This document shows positions 26,316-35,226 of a DNA stretch of 64,000 nucleotides, piece by piece. The stretch's first letter is position 1. Each line of letters begins with the position of its first letter. The notes below the pieces were generated by a model. It was not told the origin of the DNA. It did not search any database and saw only the letters and a program-made list of their open reading frames with translations. Source of the stretch: Bacillus mobilis (lineage in GTDB: Bacteria; Bacillota; Bacilli; Bacillales; Bacillaceae_G). The position numbers were made by a program, and so were the translations under genes. The stretch covers positions 1 through 64,000 of the forward strand of contig NZ_MACF01000078.1 of NCBI RefSeq assembly GCF_001884045.1, read 5' to 3'.

Positions 26316-27240
26316 TTTGTTCGCCTATGGATGTATATTATTAATCTTTATTAGTGTAGTATTACTTGTTTTACTTTTTGCAAAATCTAAAGGTTCTGCA
26401 CTTTCCCAATTTGTACAAGAAAATGAGAAAGAAGAAAGGCGCTTGGAATTAAGGAATATTAAAGGCATACGAATGTATCTTCCACAATCTGTTATCCAAG
26501 AAGCCCAAAAGTACGAGTGGAAATTGACGAAAAGCATGTACTGGGTATATACGATTCTTTCCGGAATGAGTATAGCAGCAATATTCTACTTCTCCTTTGG
26601 AAGAGATCCTTTTACACTGATTTCTGCTTTATGTGGATTTTTAGTTCCGAAATTTCTTCTCTATCGAAGAAAAAAACGTTACTACTTAGTTGTCATTGAC
26701 CGTCTTTCTATTTATATGAAGGCAGTAGCGAATGCGCTTCAAATTAGTAATAACGCTAAACGCGTGTTAGTACAAGTAAAGCCAATGATGCATGAGAGCA
26801 TTCAAGAAGAAATAGAAAAAGTTTCTCTTTTATTAGAAGGTGGAACTACAATGCACCGTGCATTTAAAGGATTCAATGAAACTTTTAATTTTAGAGAATT
26901 GGTTTTCTTCCATGAAATGTTGGAAGTGTGTAGTCGAGAAGGCGGATCGAATTCAGTACAAGTCTTATTAGATATTGCAGAAGATTTCGAAAAACAAAAG
27001 TTATATTTGGCAAGATTACGTTCTAGTTTGTCACAAGCACAACGTGCGTTTGTACAGAATTGCTTAATCGTGATTGCCATGCCGATTGTGATTATGTTGA
27101 TGTCAAAAGAAGCATATGGATTTGTAGCAGGCTCTATGATGGGGAAAATTGCATTAGCGGTAAATATGTTCATTGTATTTTTCTTAGCGACCCGTGTAGA
27201 AAAGATTGCAAATTATAATCCAACAGAAAGAGGGGAATAA
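26308..27240 (+). CDS. TadB-like membrane platform protein
   Basis: This 310-residue protein has an N-terminal membrane segment, a central pair near residues 75-115 and a C-terminal pair near 255-300, and a T2SSF-like core (LLEGGTTMHRAFKGFNE). TadB/TadC form the inner-membrane platform of Tad systems. AGGAGG lies 7 bases before the ATG at 26308, inside the end of tadA. Confidence 0.8.
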   Translation: MHSLFAYGCILLIFISVVLLVLLFAKSKGSALSQFVQENEKEERRLELRNIKGIRMYLPQSVIQEAQKYEWKLTKSMYWVYTILSGMSIAAIFYFSFGRDPFTLISALCGFLVPKFLLYRRKKRYYLVVIDRLSIYMKAVANALQISNNAKRVLVQVKPMMHESIQEEIEKVSLLLEGGTTMHRAFKGFNETFNFRELVFFHEMLEVCSREGGSNSVQVLLDIAEDFEKQKLYLARLRSSLSQAQRAFVQNCLIVIAMPIVIMLMSKEAYGFVAGSMMGKIALAVNMFIVFFLATRVEKIANYNPTERGE

Positions 27241-27241
27241 A

Positions 27242-28108
27242 TTGGCTACGATTCTAGCTTTAGTGGTATTCGTTGTCATGTACTGGGTATTCTCTACCTT
27301 TCTACAAAGTAAAAAAGACAGCGGTAGCCTACTTACAAACTATGTAGAAAATGCAAAACGAATTGAAAAAAAGAATTTAAATCAAATGATGCTCGCTCCC
27401 TTCCAGTCGCTATCACATAAGTATCTGACAGAAGAAAAGAAAGAGCTGATCCAGAAAAAATTAGAAGAAGCTGGTTTGGATACGAAACCAGAAGAATATT
27501 TGAAAATGAAGGTAGCATATCCCATCATTTTCACCTCTGTTTTCTTGATATGTACAGTGTTTCACGATTACTACTTATTTAAAGTGGGCGTTTTGATTTC
27601 ACCACTGCTTTATTTCTATCCAGATTATCTATTAAAGATAAGAATCAAGCAGGCGATAGAAGCAAGGAAGTTCGAATTACCGGAGTATTTAATTCCTATG
27701 CTGCAGTTGTTAAAAACACATACAACATTAGAAGCAGTAAAAAAGGCGCAGATATATGCTGGAAGACATCTTCGACCGTATGTATCTACACTTACAGCGG
27801 AATTAGAAATGTATGCGGGTTCGGATCAACCATTTAGAAACTTTGCAGCTGCCTTAAATAGTCCAGAGGTAAATACCTTTACAATTGCATTGCAACAAGC
27901 ACAAAAAACGGACAAGGTACAGAGTCTACGTATTATGGATGCACAGATTAAAATGATGCGTGAGTTAAAACATGAGAACTATAATCGTCTCATTCAAAAT
28001 AAGCCAATGGAAATGAATAAATTTAACGTTGCGCTTATTGGATGTATGCTTACTTCTCCGATGGTCATTCTTATTCAATCCTTAATGCAAGGATTTGCAA
28101 GTATATAG
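27242..28108 (+). CDS. TadC-like membrane platform protein
   Basis: This 288-residue protein starts at a TTG directly after the TadB-like stop codon, with GAGGGGAATAA upstream. It has an N-terminal segment (ATILALVVFVVMYWVF), a central hydrophobic pair and a C-terminal one, with a T2SSF-like helical region between (ELPEYLIPMLQLLKTHTTLE). It is the expected partner of TadB, and the TadB-TadC-pilin order fits. Confidence 0.75.
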   Translation: MATILALVVFVVMYWVFSTFLQSKKDSGSLLTNYVENAKRIEKKNLNQMMLAPFQSLSHKYLTEEKKELIQKKLEEAGLDTKPEEYLKMKVAYPIIFTSVFLICTVFHDYYLFKVGVLISPLLYFYPDYLLKIRIKQAIEARKFELPEYLIPMLQLLKTHTTLEAVKKAQIYAGRHLRPYVSTLTAELEMYAGSDQPFRNFAAALNSPEVNTFTIALQQAQKTDKVQSLRIMDAQIKMMRELKHENYNRLIQNKPMEMNKFNVALIGCMLTSPMVILIQSLMQGFASI

Positions 28109-28150
28109 AAAAACATTATTCAAAATGGAATAGGTAAAGGAGCAAAATAT

Positions 28151-28354
28151 ATGCTAACGAAAATGAAGAATTGGGTAAAAAATGAAGACTCACAATTATC
28201 ATCAGAAAATGGTATGTTAATCGCCTTGGCGGTAATTATTGTGCTAGTAATTGGACCATTTGTATGGAAAGCAATCCAAGGCGGCTATGATACAATTCTA
28301 GCTCGATTCACAAAAGCATCAAGCAATGCAGATGTGAATACTTGGAACAAGTAA
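28151..28354 (+). CDS. Flp-like pilin, copy 1
   Basis: This 67-residue protein has a short basic leader, then EDS|QLSSE and a long hydrophobic helix (NGMLIALAVIIVLVIGPFVW). Flp prepilins are cut after glycine with Glu at +5; here serine replaces that glycine while Glu +5 is kept. A short tail follows. Copies 2 and 3 are nearly identical. AAAGGAG lies just upstream. It is the likely structural subunit of the pilus, processed by the CpaA-like peptidase encoded at 32734. Confidence 0.8.
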   Translation: MLTKMKNWVKNEDSQLSSENGMLIALAVIIVLVIGPFVWKAIQGGYDTILARFTKASSNADVNTWNK

Positions 28355-28422
28355 TAAAAGTTTTAGGTTCATGATGTTTATTATGTATATAGTTCAAATA
28401 AATGAATAAGGGAGATTCAATC

Positions 28423-28626
28423 ATGTTAGCAAAAATGAAAAATTGGTTAAAAAATGAGGATTCACAACTATCATCAGAAAACGGTATGTTAATTGCCTTG
28501 GCGGTCATTATCGTATTAGTAATTGGGCCGTTTGTATGGAAAGCAATCCAAGGTGGTTATGATACGATCCTGGCACGATTCACAAAAGCATCAAGCAATG
28601 CAGACGTAAATTCTTGGAATAAGTAA
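28423..28626 (+). CDS. Flp-like pilin, copy 2
   Basis: This 67-residue protein is almost identical to copy 1, differing at a few residues (LAKMKNWLKN in the leader, VNSWNK at the end). Its own AAGGGAG site precedes the ATG at 28423. The separating spacers are diverged, so the copies are independent genes kept alike by selection or gene conversion. Confidence 0.8.
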   Translation: MLAKMKNWLKNEDSQLSSENGMLIALAVIIVLVIGPFVWKAIQGGYDTILARFTKASSNADVNSWNK

Positions 28627-28698
28627 TAAAAGATTTAAATAATTAAGTTCTTATTTTAGTAAATTCTTAAAATCGATATATAAAGGAGACGAAATGTA

Positions 28699-28905
28699 AT
28701 GTTAGCAAAAATGAAGAATTGGTTAAAAAATGAGGATTCACAACTATCATCAGAAAACGGTATGTTAATTGCTTTAGCGGTCATTATTGTATTAGTAATT
28801 GGGCCATTTGTATGGAAAGCAATCCAAGGCGGTTATGATACAATTCTAGCTCGATTCACAAAAGCATCAAGCAATGCGGATGTAGATTCTTGGAACAAAA
28901 AATAA
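28699..28905 (+). CDS. Flp-like pilin, copy 3
   Basis: This 68-residue third copy ends VDSWNKK. AAAGGAGACGAAATGTA precedes its ATG. Three pilin genes in a row raise subunit dose and could allow mixed fibres. A spacer of about 70 bases with an imperfect GGGGGCG/GCTCCCTCC pairing leads to the WxL gene. Confidence 0.8.
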   Translation: MLAKMKNWLKNEDSQLSSENGMLIALAVIIVLVIGPFVWKAIQGGYDTILARFTKASSNADVDSWNKK

Positions 28906-28973
28906 ATTTTAATTGAAAATAAGAGGGGGCGTGTTTTATATAGCTCCCTCCTTTTAAAATATAAGGAGGTACT

Positions 28974-29582
28974 ATGATGAAATTCAGTAAAGTAATGATT
29001 CCTACATTAGCAACATTAGCCCTTGGCATGTCATTAATTAGTACACCTGCAAGTGCAGCAACAACAGCTGATACAAAACTAAATCAAAGTATAACAGGTG
29101 GGGAACATAATATTGCTGTTACACCAGTTAGTAACTTTAACGCGGTAACACTAAGTGGAGAAACGCAAGTGACACATGCAAATCCTGGTGTGCTAACAGT
29201 GACAGATGCAACTGGTTCAGGGAATGGTTGGAGAATCAATGTGAAAGCAGATCAATTTAAAGTGAGTGGAGATGCAAAGTCAAATCGGACACTTCCAAAG
29301 GGTTCCTTAGTTTTGAATAGTGGTGGTGCTGCTATAACGAAAGTAGGAGGGACAAGTTCACCCAATCCAGAGTTTAAAACGACTAACTTTATTATAGATA
29401 CTGATAATCAAGTTACGATTTTAAGTGCGAAAAAAGATGAAGGTATGGGGAAATATAATGTTAGTTTCAATGATAAGTCTCTAGCTTTAACGTTAAATCC
29501 ACATAGTACGTATGTTGAGAATAAGGCTGGTGCTACCTCATATGAGTCAAAACTGACATATTCTATTGTAACAGGACCTTAA
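28974..29582 (+). CDS. secreted WxL-type surface protein (short)
   Basis: This 202-residue protein has a signal peptide (PTLATLALGMSLISTPASA|A) and a single WxL-like domain. The first motif is GNGWRINV and the end motif is LTYSIVTGP, a degenerate form of the WxL/TWxL pair that binds peptidoglycan. AGGAGG precedes two adjacent ATGs. It is paired with a DUF916-type gene, the usual WxL partner. Confidence 0.75.
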   Translation: MMKFSKVMIPTLATLALGMSLISTPASAATTADTKLNQSITGGEHNIAVTPVSNFNAVTLSGETQVTHANPGVLTVTDATGSGNGWRINVKADQFKVSGDAKSNRTLPKGSLVLNSGGAAITKVGGTSSPNPEFKTTNFIIDTDNQVTILSAKKDEGMGKYNVSFNDKSLALTLNPHSTYVENKAGATSYESKLTYSIVTGP

Positions 29583-29652
29583 AAGAAATTTATTATATAG
29601 AAGGGAATCACGTATGTATGATTCTCTTCTGTACATAGAAAGAAGGGGCAGA

Positions 29653-30738
29653 ATGAAAAGCTATGTATATAAAATTTTAATTAGTATTTTGGTTGTGATT
29701 ATATTCATTTTAAGTATAAGCTTAAAACCTTTTAAAGTAGTTTATGCAGAAGAAAAACAAGATAGTTTACCATTTGATGTAAGCATTCATGTCCCGGATA
29801 ATCAACTAGGCGATATAAAAAATTATTTTAATTTACAGGTGAAAAAGAAACAGAATCAAACAGTAAAAATGGATGTACACAATAAAGCTAATACTCCAAT
29901 CAAAGTCAATGTAAAAGTTGCTAACGCTCTCACCTCTACAAATGGAGGTATTATGTATGTACCAAATCGTGAAGTCTCACAAAGTATATTAACAGATACA
30001 GATTTCTATATGGATCAGTATGTACAAGCTCCTGACGCTGTTAACTTAGAGGGGAATCAAACGAAAACTATAGAGGTACATTTAACGACACCAAATCAAG
30101 ATGGAGTGTTTTTAGGAGGATTATTATTTGAGTTAGCCCACGATACTAAAGCACAGAAGCTTGAAAAGGACGGATTGAACTTTTCTGTACATAATCGCAT
30201 TGAATATGCGGTAGCAATACAATTGAATAATGAAGAGACTGAAAATTCAGTTAGTAAAGAACATCTTAAACTAAATGGCACAACTGTAGAATCTTATCCA
30301 ACACAACCACAAGTCCATGCACTTATTCAAAATACAAATGCAAATATTGTAAGGGATGTAGCAGTTTACTATGAAGTTTTATCACAGGATAACGTTCTAT
30401 TTCATGGTAATATTCCAGCGTTCAATGTAGCGCCAAAATCTAAGGTAGGATTAGCAATCCCATGGAAAGCGAAAGAATACAAAGATGGAAAGTATACACT
30501 AAAAGTCACTATAAAAGAGAATGGTATACCAAAAATATTTACAGAACAGATACGCATAACTGCTTCTAATGTAACAGAGTATGCGGAACAAACAGGTGCA
30601 ATAAAAGTGTTGCCTGGATATTCTAATCAAATATATATAATAGCCGCTGGTGTTTTTATATTAATTATTTCAATGTTTGTATTTGTATGGTGGAGAAAAA
30701 AACATGCAAGTCAGAAGGAGCAAAATAAGGCAGCTTAG
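29653..30738 (+). CDS. DUF916/DUF3324-type WxL-interacting membrane protein
   Basis: This 361-residue protein has a signal sequence (ILISILVVIIFILSIS) and two beta-rich domains typical of DUF916 (FDVSIHVPDNQ, YFNLQVKKKQNQTVKMDV) and DUF3324 (VHNRIEYAVAIQLN). A C-terminal membrane anchor (YIIAAGVFILIISMFVFVW) and a basic tail follow. Such proteins bind WxL proteins and peptidoglycan. The ATG at 29653 has GAAGGGGCAG upstream; an earlier ATG at 29614 lacks a site. Found inside a pilus operon, it suggests wall anchoring of the machine. Confidence 0.85.
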   Translation: MKSYVYKILISILVVIIFILSISLKPFKVVYAEEKQDSLPFDVSIHVPDNQLGDIKNYFNLQVKKKQNQTVKMDVHNKANTPIKVNVKVANALTSTNGGIMYVPNREVSQSILTDTDFYMDQYVQAPDAVNLEGNQTKTIEVHLTTPNQDGVFLGGLLFELAHDTKAQKLEKDGLNFSVHNRIEYAVAIQLNNEETENSVSKEHLKLNGTTVESYPTQPQVHALIQNTNANIVRDVAVYYEVLSQDNVLFHGNIPAFNVAPKSKVGLAIPWKAKEYKDGKYTLKVTIKENGIPKIFTEQIRITASNVTEYAEQTGAIKVLPGYSNQIYIIAAGVFILIISMFVFVWWRKKHASQKEQNKAA

Positions 30739-30769
30739 ATAGCGTAAAAATGGAATGGGGGAGGAAACA

Positions 30770-32695
30770 GTGAAATGGGGGAAGATTCTTACTTCGATCA
30801 TACTTTTAGGTGTATCGTGCGTAATTAGTGATTCAAAAGATAACTCTGTATTAGCTGATCAAATAGTAAAACAGCAAAGTGGTATTCCAACACTCACTGC
30901 AAGTGGAAAAGAAAATGAAGTGAAGCTAGAATGGGCGATTGATATCTTAGAGCAGGACGTCTTATGGAAAATTGATTTTAATAACCCCAAAGACGTTAAT
31001 TTGATGAGTGGTTGGGGAGAGTTTTACGGAAACGGGAATCAAAGTTTACAATCTGAAGTCTTTTATCCAAATGGTACAGATACTAGTGGATACAAAGTAT
31101 TTGATACAAAATCGGGAGGGAATCGTGTCTTATATCCTTATACAGTAAGAGAGAGTTCCATTGCTGTTTTTAAGCGATTAAACGTACCTAATAATGCTTA
31201 TATTTCAGCAACGTTTAAAGCAAAGTCACAAGGATTAGGAAGAATTAGTTTCTATGGTGATGGAGGCTGGGAAACAGGGAGAGAATTTGACTATTATAAT
31301 GCTACTGTTTTGAAAGATGTTCCAGGCGGTTCAAAAGAAATAGAAATTAGTAATATCTCTTTGTTTCCAGAGAAGGAACCGGGTACCAACATACCAAGGG
31401 ATAGAAGACATATAACTTCGGATATAAACAAAGATGTGTATCAAGATTCCCCTATGATTGAAAAGGTAATACCGTATCAGGATGGTTCTGGAAAGGGAAA
31501 GATAATATTAAATAGTCCTATTGTGACCCCGATGAAACAAGGTGATCGCCTAAAAACAAGAAAATGGGCAGCACCTATCCAATTACCAAATAATCGTACG
31601 ATCACAAAGAATGATTCTAATAAAGATATAAATGGATGGTCTACGTTTAGTATGAATACTCAAGTTGCAAATAATCCGTTTTATATTACCGAGCAACGAG
31701 GTGTAACTTTTTATATGCTTGCTTATTCAGAAGGGATTACCTATGTGGATGAGTTAAAAGTGGGATATGCATCGGAAGCGGAAGTATACAGGGGAAATCA
31801 GCAAATATATAAGGGTAGACTCTCTGACTATGTAGATAAAGAAGCAAAAGATCAGGCAGTGCCAACAACACCTGAAAGCTTCCAATTTGAAAATAGAGAA
31901 CTGAAAGAAACTAAAGTAACGTTTGCCCCTGCTAAAGATGAAGGGAGTACCTATCATTATAAAATTCGTGGAGTTGGCAGGAATGGCGTTTCGGATTTTT
32001 CTAAGGAAGTTCCTGCAACTGTAACAAGTGGTGTAAAGGGATATGAATATGTAGTGAATGATAAATCCGACACTTCACTTGATAAAGTGGGTGGTGTTCA
32101 GTTTACAAATCAGACTAGCATTCAGTTTCCAACTGATTATGCGAAACCACAATATGTACATATCCGTACAGTAGATAAAGCTGGGAATAAAAGTACGACG
32201 AAGCATATATCTACAACACAAAAAGGACGAGTAGACATGCTTACTGTTCCTAAAAGTGTAGAGTTTACTCCTATTCAACTAAATGGAGAAAAGCAAAATT
32301 CATTTGGTACATTAGGGAAACTCATGATACATGATAGTCGAAATCAAGCGGATGGATGGAGATTGAATATGACAATTTCTCCATTTACAGAGCCGAATAT
32401 TGCAAAACAATTGCCAAAGGGTTCTTTATCCTTAAAAAATCAGGTAAGTATAACTAAAGTAAAAGGTCCAGAGACAGGGAAACCTATCATACAAATTCCA
32501 AGTACACCTATTGATACTGGGGCGGCACACACTATTATACGGGCTTCAAAAGATGTAGCAATTGGAGAATATCAAGTCGATTTTGGACAAAATGGATTAC
32601 AACTGCAGTTAGATCCAGGGACAACTTATGTAGGGAAGAATCGGCAAGCTACTTATACTTCTACGGTCACCTGGTCTCTAGTGAGTGGACCGTAA
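30770..32695 (+). CDS. large secreted WxL-domain surface protein
   Basis: This 641-residue protein begins at GTG 30770 (GGGGGAGG just before) with a signal peptide ending near VLA|D. A large N-terminal beta-rich region with Ca/carbohydrate-binding look follows (residues about 50-340), then fibronectin-III-like repeats (KVTFAPAKDEGSTYHYKIRG). A C-terminal WxL domain has GWRLNMTI and TWSLVSGP, closer to consensus than the short protein. Probably an adhesin displayed on the wall with the DUF916 protein. Confidence 0.8.
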   Translation: MKWGKILTSIILLGVSCVISDSKDNSVLADQIVKQQSGIPTLTASGKENEVKLEWAIDILEQDVLWKIDFNNPKDVNLMSGWGEFYGNGNQSLQSEVFYPNGTDTSGYKVFDTKSGGNRVLYPYTVRESSIAVFKRLNVPNNAYISATFKAKSQGLGRISFYGDGGWETGREFDYYNATVLKDVPGGSKEIEISNISLFPEKEPGTNIPRDRRHITSDINKDVYQDSPMIEKVIPYQDGSGKGKIILNSPIVTPMKQGDRLKTRKWAAPIQLPNNRTITKNDSNKDINGWSTFSMNTQVANNPFYITEQRGVTFYMLAYSEGITYVDELKVGYASEAEVYRGNQQIYKGRLSDYVDKEAKDQAVPTTPESFQFENRELKETKVTFAPAKDEGSTYHYKIRGVGRNGVSDFSKEVPATVTSGVKGYEYVVNDKSDTSLDKVGGVQFTNQTSIQFPTDYAKPQYVHIRTVDKAGNKSTTKHISTTQKGRVDMLTVPKSVEFTPIQLNGEKQNSFGTLGKLMIHDSRNQADGWRLNMTISPFTEPNIAKQLPKGSLSLKNQVSITKVKGPETGKPIIQIPSTPIDTGAAHTIIRASKDVAIGEYQVDFGQNGLQLQLDPGTTYVGKNRQATYTSTVTWSLVSGP

Positions 32696-32733
32696 TAATT
32701 CATTAAAATAGGAAAAAATAAGGAGAAAAAATT

Positions 32734-33279
32734 ATGAGTATATATGTAATAGGAATACTACTAGGATATATGGCCCTGAATGTATTTACTGATTTGAAAT
32801 ATAGAAAAACGAAAAATATATGGCATTTGCTATTCTTAATTGTAGGTATAGGAATCACGTATTTTGCTGGAATAAGAACAGGGAAAGAGATTGTGATTGT
32901 ACTAGCTATGGCATTAGCGTGTGGTTTGTTGTTAGAGACATTTAAATTTTCTTCACCCGGTGATACAAAAATGCTTGTGGTGGTAGCTATATATGTTAGT
33001 AATTTAGTGGAAGAATCAGCAATCCTTACTGCTATTACATTAACAGCTTTCCATTTACTATTCTTTTGGATTGCTAGTGTGTATCGATTAATTAAAATTT
33101 TGGGGTTTGTGGGGGCGTTTAAAGACCAATTGGAGCATGCTGCTTCTATATTTGGGGCAAAGCTACCAAAGAAAGAAATACAGCTGATACAGAGCTTTCC
33201 GGGGGCTTGTTCTATTTTATTAGGAGCAATTGTATATGTTGCTTTCACTTTTTATCAAAACGGAGGTATTTTAGCTTGA
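32734..33279 (+). CDS. CpaA/TadV-type prepilin peptidase (A24)
   Basis: This 181-residue polytopic membrane protease has the two catalytic aspartates in FTDLKYRK (about 22) and SPGDTKML (about 74), typical of A24 prepilin peptidases without the methylase domain. It should cut the three Flp-like pilins and any pseudopilins. AAGGAG precedes the ATG. An antisense frame of equal length is a shadow. Confidence 0.85.
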   Translation: MSIYVIGILLGYMALNVFTDLKYRKTKNIWHLLFLIVGIGITYFAGIRTGKEIVIVLAMALACGLLLETFKFSSPGDTKMLVVVAIYVSNLVEESAILTAITLTAFHLLFFWIASVYRLIKILGFVGAFKDQLEHAASIFGAKLPKKEIQLIQSFPGACSILLGAIVYVAFTFYQNGGILA

Positions 33280-33899
33280 ATAGTAGAATCATTCATCAAA
33301 GAGAAACGTATATTTACTTCACGATATTCGCATTAGTAGGGGTACTTATTACCAATATGTTTATTAATATGGTGTTTATACTAGCGTATCCGTTACTTAT
33401 CGGATTAATTGTACAGGTTGTCTTGCTTCAGAAGATAAAAAAACCGTTTTATCGGAGCGGAAAAGAATTAACGGAACAGTTAAAACTAAAAAACATATTC
33501 CTAGTAGAATCAAATATTTTAGGAGATGAAGAAGGAACAGTTTATGAGGTGCATCAAATGCCTTTTACATTCTCTAATGGATTAATTAATAAAGACAAGA
33601 CTTATAAAGTGATAAAACAAGAGTATGAGAGAAAAGTCAAAGAGGATTTAACGAAAATTGCAAAATGGCAAGTTACAACAAAAGCTAGGCTTGTTACTAC
33701 AACACATTTTCGTTTATATACAATTTGGCAGAAAAATAGTACAGGCTATCAATTAAAAAAAATAGAGGATTGTATTGATCCATATGCCAAGATGAACATT
33801 ATACAATGGATGATTGCTTCCTTCTGTACGACTGGTCGTATTAAGTACGATAAAAAACCAAAAGAGTGGGCAAGTTATGAATGGATTACTTTAAGATAA
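33276..33899 (+). CDS. membrane protein of unknown function, end of the Tad operon
   Basis: This 207-residue protein starts at TTG 33276, overlapping the peptidase stop codon, with GGAGG 8 bases before. Two membrane segments near the N-terminus (YFTIFALVGVLITNMFINMV and ILAYPLLIGLIVQVVLL) precede a cytosolic or outer domain that I do not recognise. It ends the operon before the terminator at 33902-33936. Confidence 0.6.
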   Translation: MNSRIIHQRETYIYFTIFALVGVLITNMFINMVFILAYPLLIGLIVQVVLLQKIKKPFYRSGKELTEQLKLKNIFLVESNILGDEEGTVYEVHQMPFTFSNGLINKDKTYKVIKQEYERKVKEDLTKIAKWQVTTKARLVTTTHFRLYTIWQKNSTGYQLKKIEDCIDPYAKMNIIQWMIASFCTTGRIKYDKKPKEWASYEWITLR

Positions 33900-33901
33900 A
33901 T

Positions 33902-33936
33902 AAAAAAGACAGAAAAACTTCTGTCTTTTTTATTTT
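33902..33936 (+). terminator. terminator of the main Tad operon
   Basis: AAAAAAGACAGAA pairs with TTCTGTCTTTTTT with a T run, directly after the last pilus gene. Confidence 0.9.
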
Positions 33937-34010
33937 GGGCTTAAAATATGAAGTCAAAATGAATATATTAAATAGTGTAATAGATAAAATATTCGAAGGA
34001 GTAGATTTAA

Positions 34011-34172
34011 TTGACTGATTTACCAATGATTTTAGGAATGCTATTTTGGTTAGGATGGGCTTTATTCTGCTGTTTAGCTCTTTTTAGAGCAAAAGATGAA
34101 AATAAGTACTTAAAAAGCCTCATGTTTAGTATGTTTATGACTATGTTAGTAATTAAGATGGGTGGATATTAA
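34011..34172 (+). CDS. small membrane protein
   Basis: This 53-residue protein starts at TTG 34011, with AAGGAG 10 bases upstream. It has two hydrophobic segments (LPMILGMLFWLGWALFCCLA and LMFSMFMTMLVI) around a short charged turn RAKDENKY. It is not a known family to me. It stands alone between the Tad operon and the cyclase-like gene. Confidence 0.6.
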   Translation: MTDLPMILGMLFWLGWALFCCLALFRAKDENKYLKSLMFSMFMTMLVIKMGGY

Positions 34173-34236
34173 TAGAGAATGTGTAGGGGGAATTTCCTGC
34201 CGTGTAAAATTAGTAGTTATTTATTTATCCCCTAAA

Positions 34237-34267
34237 AAAAGATCTCCATATAAAATGGAGGTCTTTT
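34237..34267. terminator. hairpin terminator in the 34173-34410 gap
   Basis: AAAGATCTCCAT pairs with ATGGAGGTCTTT, followed by T residues on the + strand. It could serve the 34011 gene and, in reverse, the cyclase-like gene. Confidence 0.65.
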
Positions 34268-34410
34268 AAAATGACGATGAGATATGACTCAATATCTCGT
34301 GTAGGATACTTTAATTATACATGATTTCAAGAAAGTGAAAAAGAATATGCACGATATAACTATAAAATATTTGAAATGCTAAATTGTTAAAAATAGTATG
34401 CTTTTATGAT

Positions 34411-35226
34411 TTATGTAATTATTCTTCTTGGTTGTGACATTTTTATTGGAGAATCGATTTTAAGATCATCAGGTGCATCAGGTACAAATTCATCACAAAA
34501 ATAATTATGATAATTTGCTATCCATGAATATTTTTTTAGTAATTTATGATTATTTGCATAGGTATGTAATGCACTTAAAATCTGATTACGATGTGTTTCT
34601 AAATGGGGGAAGAATGGTGTGAAATCCCCATTAAACGCTTCTTCCTCGTACAATTCAAATAAAACATATAGGTAATTTAAAAACCACTCTCCGTCCATAT
34701 CCTCAAGCAGTTCAAAATAAAAAGGGTTATCATATTGTGATGGGTAATAAGCCATATATTTATGTACTTGTTCTATACTTTTTTCACCTAGAATAATTCT
34801 AGGATAAACAGCTACTTGAGATTCTAGTTTATATGCTGTAATCAATTCAGGGCCGAAAACAGTTTCTTCATCCATGAAGTGAGGACCAACACTTACTCCA
34901 CCACGTATAAAGAATCCATCAAGCGCTAAAGAGAATTGATATTGTGCTAGGTTAAGGAAAGTGGTTCCTAATTCTCCCTCGCCATCTCCATAAATAGGCC
35001 ATCCAATTACCACGTTGTCAGTAAAAACCTTAACCTTTGCTAGCGACAATTGATTGGTGATAGCGTGTCGAGCTTTGTTTAATGATGTATGTATCTGATT
35101 TAAAAATACATCTCCTTCGTCGGAATTAATCGCTTTCATGCCCAATTGCGAAAATCCTAATACATCGATAAAAGATACAACTGAAGGAATTAATCTTGGA
35201 TTATTTGAATCATACCCTATTTGCAA
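34411..35226 (-). CDS. orphan nucleotidyl-cyclase-fold protein (Pycsar-like)
   Basis: This 271-residue protein carries the class III cyclase pattern: FIDVLGFS with metal-binding Asp21, KVFTDNVVIG with Asp70, and FFIRGGVSVGP as the following beta-hairpin. The same signature is found in PycC anti-phage cyclases. GGAGG precedes the ATG. No clear membrane or TIR effector gene follows it on the minus strand; the small membrane protein at 34011 is on the other strand. Cyclase activity and a defence role are inferred; it might be a non-cyclase relative. Confidence 0.55.
   Translation of the reverse strand: MQIGYDSNNPRLIPSVVSFIDVLGFSQLGMKAINSDEGDVFLNQIHTSLNKARHAITNQLSLAKVKVFTDNVVIGWPIYGDGEGELGTTFLNLAQYQFSLALDGFFIRGGVSVGPHFMDEETVFGPELITAYKLESQVAVYPRIILGEKSIEQVHKYMAYYPSQYDNPFYFELLEDMDGEWFLNYLYVLFELYEEEAFNGDFTPFFPHLETHRNQILSALHTYANNHKLLKKYSWIANYHNYFCDEFVPDAPDDLKIDSPIKMSQPRRIIT

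Noticed and set aside
32703-33248. 181-residue frame on the minus strand
   Set aside because: It mirrors the prepilin peptidase gene exactly and has no ribosome site or family pattern.
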